Shown here piece by piece: positions 36,505 to 44,378 of a stretch of 64,000 bases of DNA. Where the stretch lies: positions 1 through 64,000 of the forward strand of contig NZ_CP126257.1 in the NCBI RefSeq assembly GCF_003234175.2, read 5' to 3'. The first letter of the stretch is position 1. Each line of letters begins with the position of its first letter. Both the position numbers and the translations under genes were made by a program. The notes below the pieces were generated by a model, which was given only the letters and a program-made list of their open reading frames with translations, was not told where the DNA came from and did no database searches. This DNA is from Curtobacterium sp. MCSS17_007 (GTDB lineage Bacteria > Actinomycetota > Actinomycetes > Actinomycetales > Microbacteriaceae).

Positions 36505-38199
36505 CTACGCGCCGTCCGCGATGTTCGCGGTCACGGCGTCGATGTACGCAGCGCGCTCCTCGCGGCTGTGCGGACGACCGGGGACGCCGGGCCGTTCCTC
36601 CCACGGACGCGGGCCGGACTCCTGCCGGTACTCGACGCCGAGTGCGTCGAGCCGCTCGAGGTGCCGCTCGAGCCGCTGGCGGAACTCCTCGACGTCCCGG
36701 GGGCGAGCGACGTCCGCGGACCACAGGGCCTCGGAGAGCGCGACGACGCGCGGGAACAGCTGGTAGTCGAGCCGCCGGACGGTGTCGACGTGCTCGGTCC
36801 ACATGTTCGCCTGACCGCCGATGACGTGCGCCCGCTCCTCCTCGGTGAGCTCCGCCGGCACCGGGTCGAACGCGTACACGTCGTCGACGGTGAGCACGAT
36901 CGACACCGGGATCGGCTCGTTCGGCAGGTCGCTCTGCCGGTAGTCGAGGTAGACCTGGTCGTCCGGGGTCGAGATGACGTCGTGCCCGCGTCGGGCGGCG
37001 GTGATCGCGCCCTGCAGCCCGCGCCACGAGACGACGGTCGCCGACGGGGACAGCGTCCCGCCCTCGAGGATCTCGTCCCACCCGAACGCCCGACGCCCGT
37101 GCGACCCGAGGTGTGCCGCGAGCTGCCCGACGATCCAGGCCTGCAGCTGCTCCTCGTCGGCGAGGCCGAGCTCCCGGATGCGCTCCTGCGTCCGGGGGTC
37201 GTCCTCCCACTGGTCCTTCGGGCACTCGTCACCGCCGATCCCGATGTAGTCCGAGGGGAAGAGCGTCACGACCTCGTCGAGGACGTCGCGGAAGAACTGC
37301 ACGGTGCGCTCCTCGGCGTTCATGACGTCGTGCGCGATGCCCCACTCGGTCCACACGTCGAGCTGCCGCTCCGGGTGCACGCCGAGCTCCGGGTACGCGG
37401 CCAGCGCGGCGCGGACGTGCCCCGGCGTCTCGATCTCCGGCACGACGGTGACGAACCGGTCGGCGGCGTAGGCGACGATCTCGCGGATGTCGTCCTGCGT
37501 GTAGGACCCACCGTGCGGTCGGCCGTCCTTCCCCGCCACCCGGAGCGTGCCGTCGGCGTCCGGCACGTGTGCACCGACCTGGGACTCGGTGCGCCAGGAT
37601 CCGACCTCGGTGAGCCGCGGGTACCGCTTGATCTCGATGCGCCACCCCTGGTCCTCGGTGAGGTGGAAGTGCAGGCGGTTGATCCGGTGCACGGCGAGCT
37701 GGTCGACCAGGCGGAGGACCTCGGCCGTCGTGCGGAAGTGCCGGGCAACGTCGAGCATGACCCCACGCCAGGCGAAGGCCGGTGCGTCCTCGACGACCGT
37801 GACCGGGAGGGTCCACCCGTCGGTGCGGACCTGCCCGCGTCGGTACACGTCCGCGGGCAGCAGCTGCAGGAGCGCCTGGACGCCGTAGAAGACACCGGCG
37901 GGCCCACCACCGGTCACCGTGACGCCGTCCGTGGTGACCTCGAGCCGGAAGGCCTCGCTGCGGTCGCCGCCGGGGCCGGCCGGCAGATCGGCGGGGTCGG
38001 CGGCGATCCGCAGCGCGATCAGGGGGACGTCGGTCGCACCACCGGCGCCGAACAGGGGGAGTCGGGTGGAGGCGCGCAGCACCTGCTGCAGGTACTGGGC
38101 GACGGGTTCCGCTGCCGGGTCCGCGGTGACACGTGTCCGCTCGTCGAGCGTGAACGAGCCGACACCGTCGACGCGGGATCGAGGCTGGGGGATGAGCAT
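36505..38199 (-). CDS. Beta-N-acetylhexosaminidase (GH20)
   Basis: It removes terminal beta-linked GlcNAc/GalNAc, for example from chitobiose or muropeptides. The 564-residue enzyme starts MLIPQPRSRVDGVGSF after GGAAGG. An N-terminal GH20b domain (about 1-135) precedes the barrel, with AWRGVMLDVARHFR, HFHLTEDQGWRIEI and the catalytic pair Asp324-Glu325 in IGIGGDECPKDQW. Trp-rich loops (VVSWRGLQGA and NMWTEHV) line the pocket. No signal peptide is seen, so it probably works in the cytosol on imported oligosaccharide. It is first in line with the adjacent Tat protein, ROK kinase and ABC importer. Confidence 0.95.
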   Translation of the reverse strand: MLIPQPRSRVDGVGSFTLDERTRVTADPAAEPVAQYLQQVLRASTRLPLFGAGGATDVPLIALRIAADPADLPAGPGGDRSEAFRLEVTTDGVTVTGGGPAGVFYGVQALLQLLPADVYRRGQVRTDGWTLPVTVVEDAPAFAWRGVMLDVARHFRTTAEVLRLVDQLAVHRINRLHFHLTEDQGWRIEIKRYPRLTEVGSWRTESQVGAHVPDADGTLRVAGKDGRPHGGSYTQDDIREIVAYAADRFVTVVPEIETPGHVRAALAAYPELGVHPERQLDVWTEWGIAHDVMNAEERTVQFFRDVLDEVVTLFPSDYIGIGGDECPKDQWEDDPRTQERIRELGLADEEQLQAWIVGQLAAHLGSHGRRAFGWDEILEGGTLSPSATVVSWRGLQGAITAARRGHDVISTPDDQVYLDYRQSDLPNEPIPVSIVLTVDDVYAFDPVPAELTEEERAHVIGGQANMWTEHVDTVRRLDYQLFPRVVALSEALWSADVARPRDVEEFRQRLERHLERLDALGVEYRQESGPRPWEERPGVPGRPHSREERAAYIDAVTANIADGA

Positions 38200-38224
38200 G
38201 GGCGAGCTGCCTTCCGGTGGTGGG

Positions 38225-39565
38225 TCAGAGACGGAACGGGTTGGTGCCGCGGGCTGCGAGCAGGTACCAGGCGGTCGCGCCGAGGTGGAGTGTCTGGTTG
38301 TAGGTGTCGCCGAAGCCGGTGACGAGCCCGTCGCTCGAGGCGGACACGATCCCGCGACCGTCACCGTTCCGTGCGCGTGCCTGGGCGTCCTCGATGCTCG
38401 TCACCAGCGCGGTGTACCGGGCCGGGTCGCCGGTCGCGCCACGGGCACGGACGGCCAGGGCGAGGTGCGCCGTGCCCTCGAACCACACCTTCGAGACGTC
38501 GGCGGTGCTGTAGGCGGAGCCGCTGTACCCGCCGTCCGACGCCGCGAGGGTGGTGATCACCCAGGTGACCGCGGGGGAGTACTGCGAGTCGAGCGTGGCG
38601 AGGTACGCCCAGTTCTGCACGTCACCCGGCACCGGCGACCGGTTGGTGGTCACGCCGTCCGCTCCGGTGCCCGTCCAGAGGCGTCCCGTCGCGCCGTCCC
38701 GCATCGCCGCGACGAACGAGAACGCCGACCGTGCTCGGGAGGACCACACCGGGTCGCCGGACATGCTCGCCAGCATCGTGAAGAAGGCGCCGACGTCGAT
38801 GTTGTGCTCGGTGGCCTTGTAGGTGATCGCGGCGTCGCCGCCGTCGCGTCCGCCCGTGTAGCCCACCGGCGACCGCTGCCCGTCCCACGCGACCGACTGG
38901 ATCCACTGCGCGAGCCGGAGCGCGCCCTGCAGGAACCGCGGCTGCTGCGTCGCGCGGTACAGGCGGAGCAACGCCATGCCCACCCACGCCTGGTTGCCGG
39001 TGTTGGCGGCGGGCGACCCGATGTACGGGCCGTCCGCGGTCCGGAAGGGATCCGGCTGGTACGACGCACGGGTGCGTCCGTCGCGGTACGGATCGTTGGC
39101 CTGCGCCCAGAGGAGCGAGTCCGCGAGCACGGTCGCGTACCCCAGGCTCGTCGCGTCGCCCGCTGACACCCAGGCCATGATCACGATCGCGTCGTCGTAG
39201 GCGAAGCTCGACACGAACCCGGACGCCCCTTCGGCACCGCCCGTGTAGCTCTGCGGGACCCGGAGCGTCGAGCCGGAGCCGTACTGGTCCATCCGGGCGG
39301 CGAGGAACGCCGACGCGGCGGCGATCGACGTGGCCGAGGGCGCTGCCGCTGCCGCCGCCGTCGCTGCTGCCGCCGGTCGGGCGGTCCCGAGCGAGCCGGA
39401 CACCGCCAGTGCCACGGCAGCACCGGCGGTCCCGAACAGGAGGCCCCGCCGGCTCACCGGACCCGTGCCCGGCGGAACGGCTGCGTGCGGGTGACGGCGA
39501 GCAGGAACCAGGCCGTCGCGCGGTCGCGGTCCGGCTGGGTCGGAGGGACGGTACGGCTCGGTCAT
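38225..39565 (-). CDS. Tat-exported protein of unknown function, alpha/alpha-barrel-like
   Basis: The 446-residue product has a long N-terminal region followed by a twin-arginine signal, SRRGLLFGTAGAAVALAVSGSLG, ending with ARPAAAA. The mature part is helical with repeated aromatic motifs: FAYDDAIVIMAWVSAGD, NTGNQAWVGMALLRLYRAT, YKATEHNIDVGAFFTMLASMSGD, VWFEGTAHLALAVRARG and TYNQTLHLGATAWYLLAA. That spacing suggests an (alpha/alpha)6 toroid as in many glycoside hydrolases and lyases, but I cannot assign a family. It lies 25 bp upstream of the hexosaminidase gene on the same strand. The true start could be further downstream, closer to the Tat motif. Confidence 0.8.
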   Translation of the reverse strand: MTEPYRPSDPAGPRPRDGLVPARRHPHAAVPPGTGPVSRRGLLFGTAGAAVALAVSGSLGTARPAAAATAAAAAAPSATSIAAASAFLAARMDQYGSGSTLRVPQSYTGGAEGASGFVSSFAYDDAIVIMAWVSAGDATSLGYATVLADSLLWAQANDPYRDGRTRASYQPDPFRTADGPYIGSPAANTGNQAWVGMALLRLYRATQQPRFLQGALRLAQWIQSVAWDGQRSPVGYTGGRDGGDAAITYKATEHNIDVGAFFTMLASMSGDPVWSSRARSAFSFVAAMRDGATGRLWTGTGADGVTTNRSPVPGDVQNWAYLATLDSQYSPAVTWVITTLAASDGGYSGSAYSTADVSKVWFEGTAHLALAVRARGATGDPARYTALVTSIEDAQARARNGDGRGIVSASSDGLVTGFGDTYNQTLHLGATAWYLLAARGTNPFRL

Positions 39566-39647
39566 GGTGTGCTCACTCCCGCCGCGGTGGTGCGGCGATC
39601 GGTGGAACAGGACTCTGGAAGGTGCAGGGGCGACCGGACGACCGCGG

Positions 39648-40553
39648 TCAGGCGGCGGTCACGGCCGACTCGGGTGCGAGGAACGCGGCACCGAGTGCGG
39701 CGAGCGGCTGGTCGGTGGGCGCGAGGAGCACGCGAGCCGACAGGTCGAGCGACGCGACGAAGGGTGAGGTGCGGGCGGCGTCGTCGAAGTGCGCACGCAG
39801 CGGCGCGAGCAGGCGCTCGCCGAGGCTGGCGAGGCCACCGCCGATCAGCACGGACTCGACGTCGGCGGTGACCACGAGGATGCGCACCGCGGAGGCGACG
39901 CCGGCGACGAAGCGGTCCCGGACCGCGACGGCCGTCGGGTCGCCCGCGTCGGCGCTGTCGAACAGGTGCGTCGCCGTGCTCCCGGCGTGGCCTGGCCATG
40001 CGACCGCGAGCGCCGAACCGGAGGCGACGGTCTCCAGGCAGCCGTACTGGCCGCAGACGCAGCGCGGGCCGTCGACCAGGACCGGGATGTGCCCGACCTC
40101 GCCGGCGTTCCCGCGTGCTCCGCGCCAGAGCCGGCGGTCGTTGACGAGCCCGGCGGCGAGCCCGGTACCGATGTTCAGGTAGGCCTGCGGTCCGTCGAGG
40201 CCCATCGCCTGTGCGGCTCCGAGCGCCGCGACGTTGACGTCGTTCTCGACCTGCACGACCAGCCCGGTCGCCGCGGCGACGAGGGGGCCGAGCGCGACCT
40301 CGGACAGACCGAGGTTGACCGCGTGCCGGACCCAGCCGGTCTCGTGGTCGATCAGGCCGGGGATGCCGATGCCGACGGCGCTGGCGGACTGCGCGGTGTG
40401 GTCGGTCAGGGAGCGGATGACACGGAGGGTCGTGGCGACGACCACCTCGGGTCCGAACCCCGTCGCGACGCGCACCCGGTCGAGCACCGTGCCGGACGGC
40501 GAGACCGCGACGGCGTCGATCTTCGTCCCGCCGATGTCCAGGCCGATCCTCAT
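39648..40553 (-). CDS. ROK-family sugar kinase, probable N-acetylglucosamine kinase
   Basis: A 301-residue ROK kinase. The ATP loop MRIGLDIGGTKIDAVAV opens it. IPGLIDHETGW and VENDVNVAALGAA supply the sugar-binding Asn-Asp. The zinc motif is GNAGEVGHIPVLVDGPRCVCGQYGCLETVASG, with its His and three Cys. ATG 40553 (MRIGLDIGG) follows GGGAGCACC. Next to a hexosaminidase and a sugar importer, the most likely reaction is phosphorylation of GlcNAc. Glucose or another hexose cannot be excluded. It is divergent from the ROK repressor across a 216-bp control region with matched TTAGTAAA/TTTACTAA half sites. Confidence 0.9.
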   Translation of the reverse strand: MRIGLDIGGTKIDAVAVSPSGTVLDRVRVATGFGPEVVVATTLRVIRSLTDHTAQSASAVGIGIPGLIDHETGWVRHAVNLGLSEVALGPLVAAATGLVVQVENDVNVAALGAAQAMGLDGPQAYLNIGTGLAAGLVNDRRLWRGARGNAGEVGHIPVLVDGPRCVCGQYGCLETVASGSALAVAWPGHAGSTATHLFDSADAGDPTAVAVRDRFVAGVASAVRILVVTADVESVLIGGGLASLGERLLAPLRAHFDDAARTSPFVASLDLSARVLLAPTDQPLAALGAAFLAPESAVTAA

Positions 40554-40620
40554 GGTGCTCCCGTCGTCGGGGTGCCCGGCCTCGGCGTCGAGGACGCGGC
40601 GTCGAAGCTGCGCATGCGGG

Positions 40621-40639
40621 TTAGTAAACACGTCTTACT
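40621..40639. promoter_or_regulatory. ROK-type operator, kinase-proximal
   Basis: TTAGTAAA at 40621-40628 forms AGTAA (40623-40627), 7 nt, TTACT (40635-40639), a small palindrome. Its exact inverse TTTACTAA recurs at 40736-40743, so one protein, probably the adjacent ROK repressor, could bind both sites. Confidence 0.65.
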
Positions 40640-40711
40640 CCACGCTGGCAAGCGTCCTTCTGGGCCGTGTTTCCCCGGTATGACGCGGTTGTTACGGGTC
40701 TGAAGAGAGGG

Positions 40712-40743
40712 TTGACAGCGGATTGGGAAGGGCTCTTTACTAA
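40712..40743 (+). promoter_or_regulatory. Promoter with overlapping operator for the ROK regulator gene
   Basis: TTGACA (40712-40717) and TTTACT (40736-40741), 18 bp apart, form a sigma-70-type promoter 29 bp before the ATG. The minus-10 is embedded in TTTACTAA (40736-40743), the inverse of the TTAGTAAA site at 40621, implying autorepression. Confidence 0.65.
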
Positions 40744-40769
40744 GGCAACCGCTCGACGAGGGAGAACTG

Positions 40770-41918
40770 ATGACGAACGAGACGGACGCTCCGGTGGCGT
40801 TCGGCGCGCAGCTCCGACGCCAGCGGAGCAAAGCGCTGCCACAGCACAGCCGGGCGCACAACCGCTCGCTCATCCTGCAGACGCTCTTCACCGACGGGGC
40901 CATGAGCCGCGCCGACCTGTCGCGGCAGTCCGGCCTCACCCGCCCCACGGTGTCGGGCCTCGTCGCCGAGCTCGAGGCCGACGCGCTCGTCACAGAGCTC
41001 GGCCCGCGCGAGGACCTGCGGGTCGGCAAGCCGGCGACCCTCATCAACCTCAACGTGGACGCGTTCCACATCGTCGTCGTCGACCTGTCGCTCCCCGACC
41101 ACTTCGTCGGCGCCGTCACGAACCTGCGCGGCGACGTCGTGAACAGCGCCAAGATCGAGGTCGACGGTGCGACCGGCGACCAGGCCCTCAACCGCATCAT
41201 CCGCCTGGTCGAGCGGCTGGCCGCGATGACCCCGCGCCGCCTGCTCGGCATCGCGGTCGGCTGCCCGGGCGTCATCGACGAGACCGGCACCGTCCTCGAC
41301 TCGGTCGCCCTGGGTGGTGGTCTGCCCCTGCAGCGGCAGCTCGCCGACCACTTCCGACTGCCCGTGCACGTGCTCAACGACGCCAACGTCGCGGCGCTCG
41401 GCGTGCACGCGTTCGAGGTCGAACCGGCGAGCGACCTGCTCGTCGTCGCGCTCGAGCACGGTGTCGGCACGGGCATGGTGCTCGGCGGCCGGCTGGTGCT
41501 CGGCGAGCGGTACGCGGCCGGCGAGATCGGGCACCTGACCATCGACGAGGACGGCGACCCCTGCCCGTGCGGGCGGCGGGGCTGCCTCGAACTGCTGATC
41601 GGTGCGGACCACCTGGCGCACCGGGTCGCCACCGCACCCGAAGGCGAGCGGGAGCGCGTGCTCCGCTCCGCGGGCCGCACGCTCGGCGGCGTGCTCGCGC
41701 CGATCATCAGCGCCGTGAACATCACCGAGATCGTCGTGACGGGGCCGGCCGACCTGGTCGAGGGCCCCTTCGTCGACGCGGTGCACGCCACCGTCTCGGC
41801 CCGCACGCTCGCGAGCGTCGGCGACGACCTCGCCGTGACGGCCACATCGACCAACAGCGACCTGATCCTCCGGGGTGCAGCAGCCTTCCTGCTCGCCGCG
41901 GAGCTCGGCGTGAGCTGA
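40770..41918 (+). CDS. ROK-family transcriptional repressor (NagC/Mlc-like)
   Basis: A 382-residue regulator with an N-terminal winged HTH (LILQTLFTDGAMSRADLSRQSGLTRPTVSGLVAELEADALVTELG) and a ROK sugar-binding domain. NDANVAALGVHAFE and the Cys/His zinc site EIGHLTIDEDGDPCPCGRRGCLELLIGAD are present. The ATP loop is altered (IVVVDLSLPDHFVGAV), as expected for a repressor without kinase activity. GGGAGAA precedes ATG 40770. The importer genes follow after 66 bp, and the divergent kinase shares its operator. It probably senses an amino sugar or its phosphate. Confidence 0.92.
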   Translation: MTNETDAPVAFGAQLRRQRSKALPQHSRAHNRSLILQTLFTDGAMSRADLSRQSGLTRPTVSGLVAELEADALVTELGPREDLRVGKPATLINLNVDAFHIVVVDLSLPDHFVGAVTNLRGDVVNSAKIEVDGATGDQALNRIIRLVERLAAMTPRRLLGIAVGCPGVIDETGTVLDSVALGGGLPLQRQLADHFRLPVHVLNDANVAALGVHAFEVEPASDLLVVALEHGVGTGMVLGGRLVLGERYAAGEIGHLTIDEDGDPCPCGRRGCLELLIGADHLAHRVATAPEGERERVLRSAGRTLGGVLAPIISAVNITEIVVTGPADLVEGPFVDAVHATVSARTLASVGDDLAVTATSTNSDLILRGAAAFLLAAELGVS

Positions 41919-41932
41919 AGCACCACAGCACC

Positions 41933-41974
41933 GACCACCACAGCAGAACGACCACCACAGCAGAACGACCACCA
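41933..41974. repeat. 17-bp tandem repeat before the solute-binding protein gene
   Basis: Unit GACCACCACAGCAGAAC occurs at 41933-41949 and 41950-41966, then GACCACCA at 41967-41974 runs into the AGGAGA ribosome site. The unit could vary in copy number and change the leader of the importer mRNA. Confidence 0.85.
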
Positions 41975-41984
41975 AGGAGAAGCA

Positions 41985-43313
41985 ATGCGTACGACGAAGT
42001 TCGCGGCAGCAGCTGCCGTGGCCCTGACCGTCGCCCTCGGGATGACCGCCTGTTCCAGCGCCGGCAACGCCGGTCCCGGGGGCAGCGGCGGCACCAAGGA
42101 GATCGGCGACGTCAAGGGCGACGGCAAGACGCTGACCGTGTGGGCGATGACCGGGGACTACTCCGACGAGACGATCGCCGCGATCAACGAGCGGTTCGAG
42201 AAGGAGACCGGCGCGAAGGTCGAGGTGCAGGTCCAGCAGTGGGACGGCATCACGACCAAGGTCTCGACGGCCCTCGCCACGAACACGCCGCCGGACGTCC
42301 TCGACCTCGGCAACACCCAGGTCGCCAGCTACGCGGCGAACGGGGCACTCCTCGACCTCAGCCCGTACGAGGAGGACCTGGCGCAGGGGCAGACCTGGCT
42401 CGACGGGCTCTCCGACCCGGCCACGGTCGAGGGATCGCTCTACGGCGTCCCCGGCTTCGCCGGTGCCCGGTCGGTCATCTACAACAAGCAGATGTGGAAG
42501 GACGCCGGCATCACGGCCGTCCCGACGACCTACGAGGAACTCACCGATGCCCTGGACAAGGTGAAGGCGGCGAACACCGCGAAGGACTTCTCGGCCTTCT
42601 ACATGCCCGGGCAGTACTGGTACGCCGGCATGCAGTTCGTCTGGGACGCCGGCGGCGAGATCGCGACCGAGGACGGCGGCGAGTGGAAGGCCGGCTTCGG
42701 TGACGAGAAGGCGCAGCAGGGGCTGCAGGACTTCAAGGAGTTCGCGAACGCGTACTCGACGAAGGCCTCGGCGACGCTCAACACCGACAGCCCGGACATG
42801 AACCAGGTCTTCGCGGACGGCAAGACCTCGGCCATCCTCAGCACGAGCGGGACGCTCGGGCTCATCGAGCAGGCGAACCCGGAGATGACGGCGGACACGA
42901 TGGGGACCTTCCCGTTCCCGGGGAAGTCCGGGAAGACGCAGCCGGTCATGCTCGGTGGGTCGGACTGGGGCATCGCGGCGAAGTCGAGGAACACGGACCT
43001 CGCGCTGAAGTGGGTCGAGATCGCGGCGAGCCCGGACGTGCAGAGCGAGTACGTCTACGGCGACAACGGCTGGATCCCGAACAGCACCGAGGGCATCAAG
43101 GCCGCGGACTCGAGCCTGAGCGACATCAACAAGGCGTTCTTCACCGCAGCCCTGAACTCGAAGGCGACCCCGGCGAACGCGCGGTGGGCCGACCTCGAGG
43201 GCGACCAGAGCATCAACACCCTGTTCTCGAGCATCGTCTCCGGTTCGAAGAGTCCGGAGGAAGCCGCCGCGACCTTCGACGAGGCCGCTGACGACGTGCT
43301 CAACAAGCAGTAG
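41985..43313 (+). CDS. ABC sugar importer, solute-binding lipoprotein
   Basis: A 442-residue family 1 binding protein. The lipoprotein signal MRTTKFAAAAAVALTVALGMTACSSAG ends in a lipobox T-A-C at Cys23. The mature protein has the usual LTVWAMTGDYSDETIAAINERFEKETGAKVEVQVQQWDGI opening and NTPPDVLDLGNTQVASYAANGALLDLSP ligand-proximal region. AAGGAGA precedes ATG 41985. The two permeases follow downstream, but no ATPase is encoded here, so a shared MsiK-like ATPase is probably used. Context (hexosaminidase, ROK kinase) points to GlcNAc or chito-oligosaccharide, comparable to DasA; this is inference. Confidence 0.93.
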   Translation: MRTTKFAAAAAVALTVALGMTACSSAGNAGPGGSGGTKEIGDVKGDGKTLTVWAMTGDYSDETIAAINERFEKETGAKVEVQVQQWDGITTKVSTALATNTPPDVLDLGNTQVASYAANGALLDLSPYEEDLAQGQTWLDGLSDPATVEGSLYGVPGFAGARSVIYNKQMWKDAGITAVPTTYEELTDALDKVKAANTAKDFSAFYMPGQYWYAGMQFVWDAGGEIATEDGGEWKAGFGDEKAQQGLQDFKEFANAYSTKASATLNTDSPDMNQVFADGKTSAILSTSGTLGLIEQANPEMTADTMGTFPFPGKSGKTQPVMLGGSDWGIAAKSRNTDLALKWVEIAASPDVQSEYVYGDNGWIPNSTEGIKAADSSLSDINKAFFTAALNSKATPANARWADLEGDQSINTLFSSIVSGSKSPEEAAATFDEAADDVLNKQ

Positions 43314-43330
43314 GACGACCCCAGCAGGAC

Positions 43331-43368
43331 GGTGCGGGTGCCGCGGCACGCCCCGCGGGACCCGCACC
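43331..43368. terminator. Intercistronic hairpin after the binding-protein gene
   Basis: GGTGCGGGT (43331-43339) pairs with ACCCGCACC (43360-43368), and CCGCGG (43341-43346) pairs with CCGCGG (43353-43358). The structure lies between the binding-protein gene and the permease genes and likely protects the upstream mRNA or attenuates the permeases. Confidence 0.8.
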
Positions 43369-43394
43369 GCCCGACCCTCACGGAAAGGCCAGAC

Positions 43395-44378
43395 GTGACC
43401 GTCTCAGCCACCCGCCCGAGCCTGGAGCGACACGGCCGTCCCACCCGCTCACCCGACGACGGACCCGGACGGACCCCGCGCCGTCGGGCCGCCCGGTCGT
43501 TCGCGCCCCTGTGGCTCCTCACACCGGCGGGCCTCGTGCTCGTCTTCGTGACGATCGCCCCCATCGTCTTCCTGGTCGTCACGTCGTTCACCGACTACGA
43601 CCAGCGCTCGCTCTTCACCGGTGCGTACGACGCCGTCGGACTGGCGCAGTACGGGCGGATCCTCGGCGATCCGGCGTTCTGGGCCTCGCTGGTCCGGACC
43701 GTGCTGTTCACCGCGGCGATGGTCCTCGGCAGCATCCTGATCGGCGCCGGGGTCTCGCACCTCATGACCCGACTCGGCGTCGTGCTGCGGTACGCCGTCA
43801 CGATCGTGCTCATCTGCGCGTGGGGCATGCCGAACGTTGCATCGTCGCTCGTGTGGAACTGGCTGTTCCAGCCGGGCTACGGCGTCGTCAACTGGGCCCT
43901 CACCCAGCTGCGCGTCTTCGGCGACGTGACGGACACCGACTGGGGCAACAGCGCCGGGCTCGCCTACACGTCGATCTGGATGCTCGTCGTCTGGCAGGCG
44001 GTCCCCTTCATCGCCCTGACGCTGTACGCGGCGGAGACGCAGATCCCGCTCGAGGTGAAGGAGGCCGTCCGGCTCGACGGCGGTTCCGAGTGGACGGTGT
44101 ACCGCGTCGTCACCGTCGAGTACCTCCGGCCGACGCTGCTCCTGGTGACGATGCTCTCGATCATCTGGGACTTCAACGTCTTCAACCAGATCTGGCTCGT
44201 CTCGCAGGGCGGTCCGGACGGCGCCACCTCGACCCTCGGCGTCTTCACCTACGTCACGGCGTTCGTCGGGCACGACATCGGCACCGGGTCCGCCGTCGCC
44301 GTCATCGCCGCGCTGATCCTCATGGCGCTCAGCGCGCTGTACATCCGGAACCTCGTCCGATCGGGAGAAGAGCTGTGA
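43395..44378 (+). CDS. ABC sugar importer permease 1 (MalF-type)
   Basis: A 327-residue inner-membrane permease. GTG 43395 (VTVSATRPSLERH) follows GGAAAGG. A basic Pro/Arg-rich N-terminus of about 40 residues precedes six transmembrane segments starting LWLLTPAGLVLVFVTIAPIVFLVV. The EAA loop that docks to the ATPase reads EVKEAVRLDGGSEWTVYRVVTVEYLRP. Its TGA overlaps the GTG of permease 2. It works with the lipoprotein and permease 2. Confidence 0.94.
   Translation: MTVSATRPSLERHGRPTRSPDDGPGRTPRRRAARSFAPLWLLTPAGLVLVFVTIAPIVFLVVTSFTDYDQRSLFTGAYDAVGLAQYGRILGDPAFWASLVRTVLFTAAMVLGSILIGAGVSHLMTRLGVVLRYAVTIVLICAWGMPNVASSLVWNWLFQPGYGVVNWALTQLRVFGDVTDTDWGNSAGLAYTSIWMLVVWQAVPFIALTLYAAETQIPLEVKEAVRLDGGSEWTVYRVVTVEYLRPTLLLVTMLSIIWDFNVFNQIWLVSQGGPDGATSTLGVFTYVTAFVGHDIGTGSAVAVIAALILMALSALYIRNLVRSGEEL

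Noticed and set aside
36505..36767. Frames on the plus strand within the hexosaminidase gene
   Set aside because: They duplicate GC-rich antisense composition; the minus-strand GH20 gene is unambiguous.
40680..40703. Seven-codon ATG frame (MTRLLRV) upstream of the ROK repressor as a leader peptide
   Set aside because: It ends before the TTGACA promoter that drives the repressor, so it would not be in that transcript, and it has no clear ribosome site.
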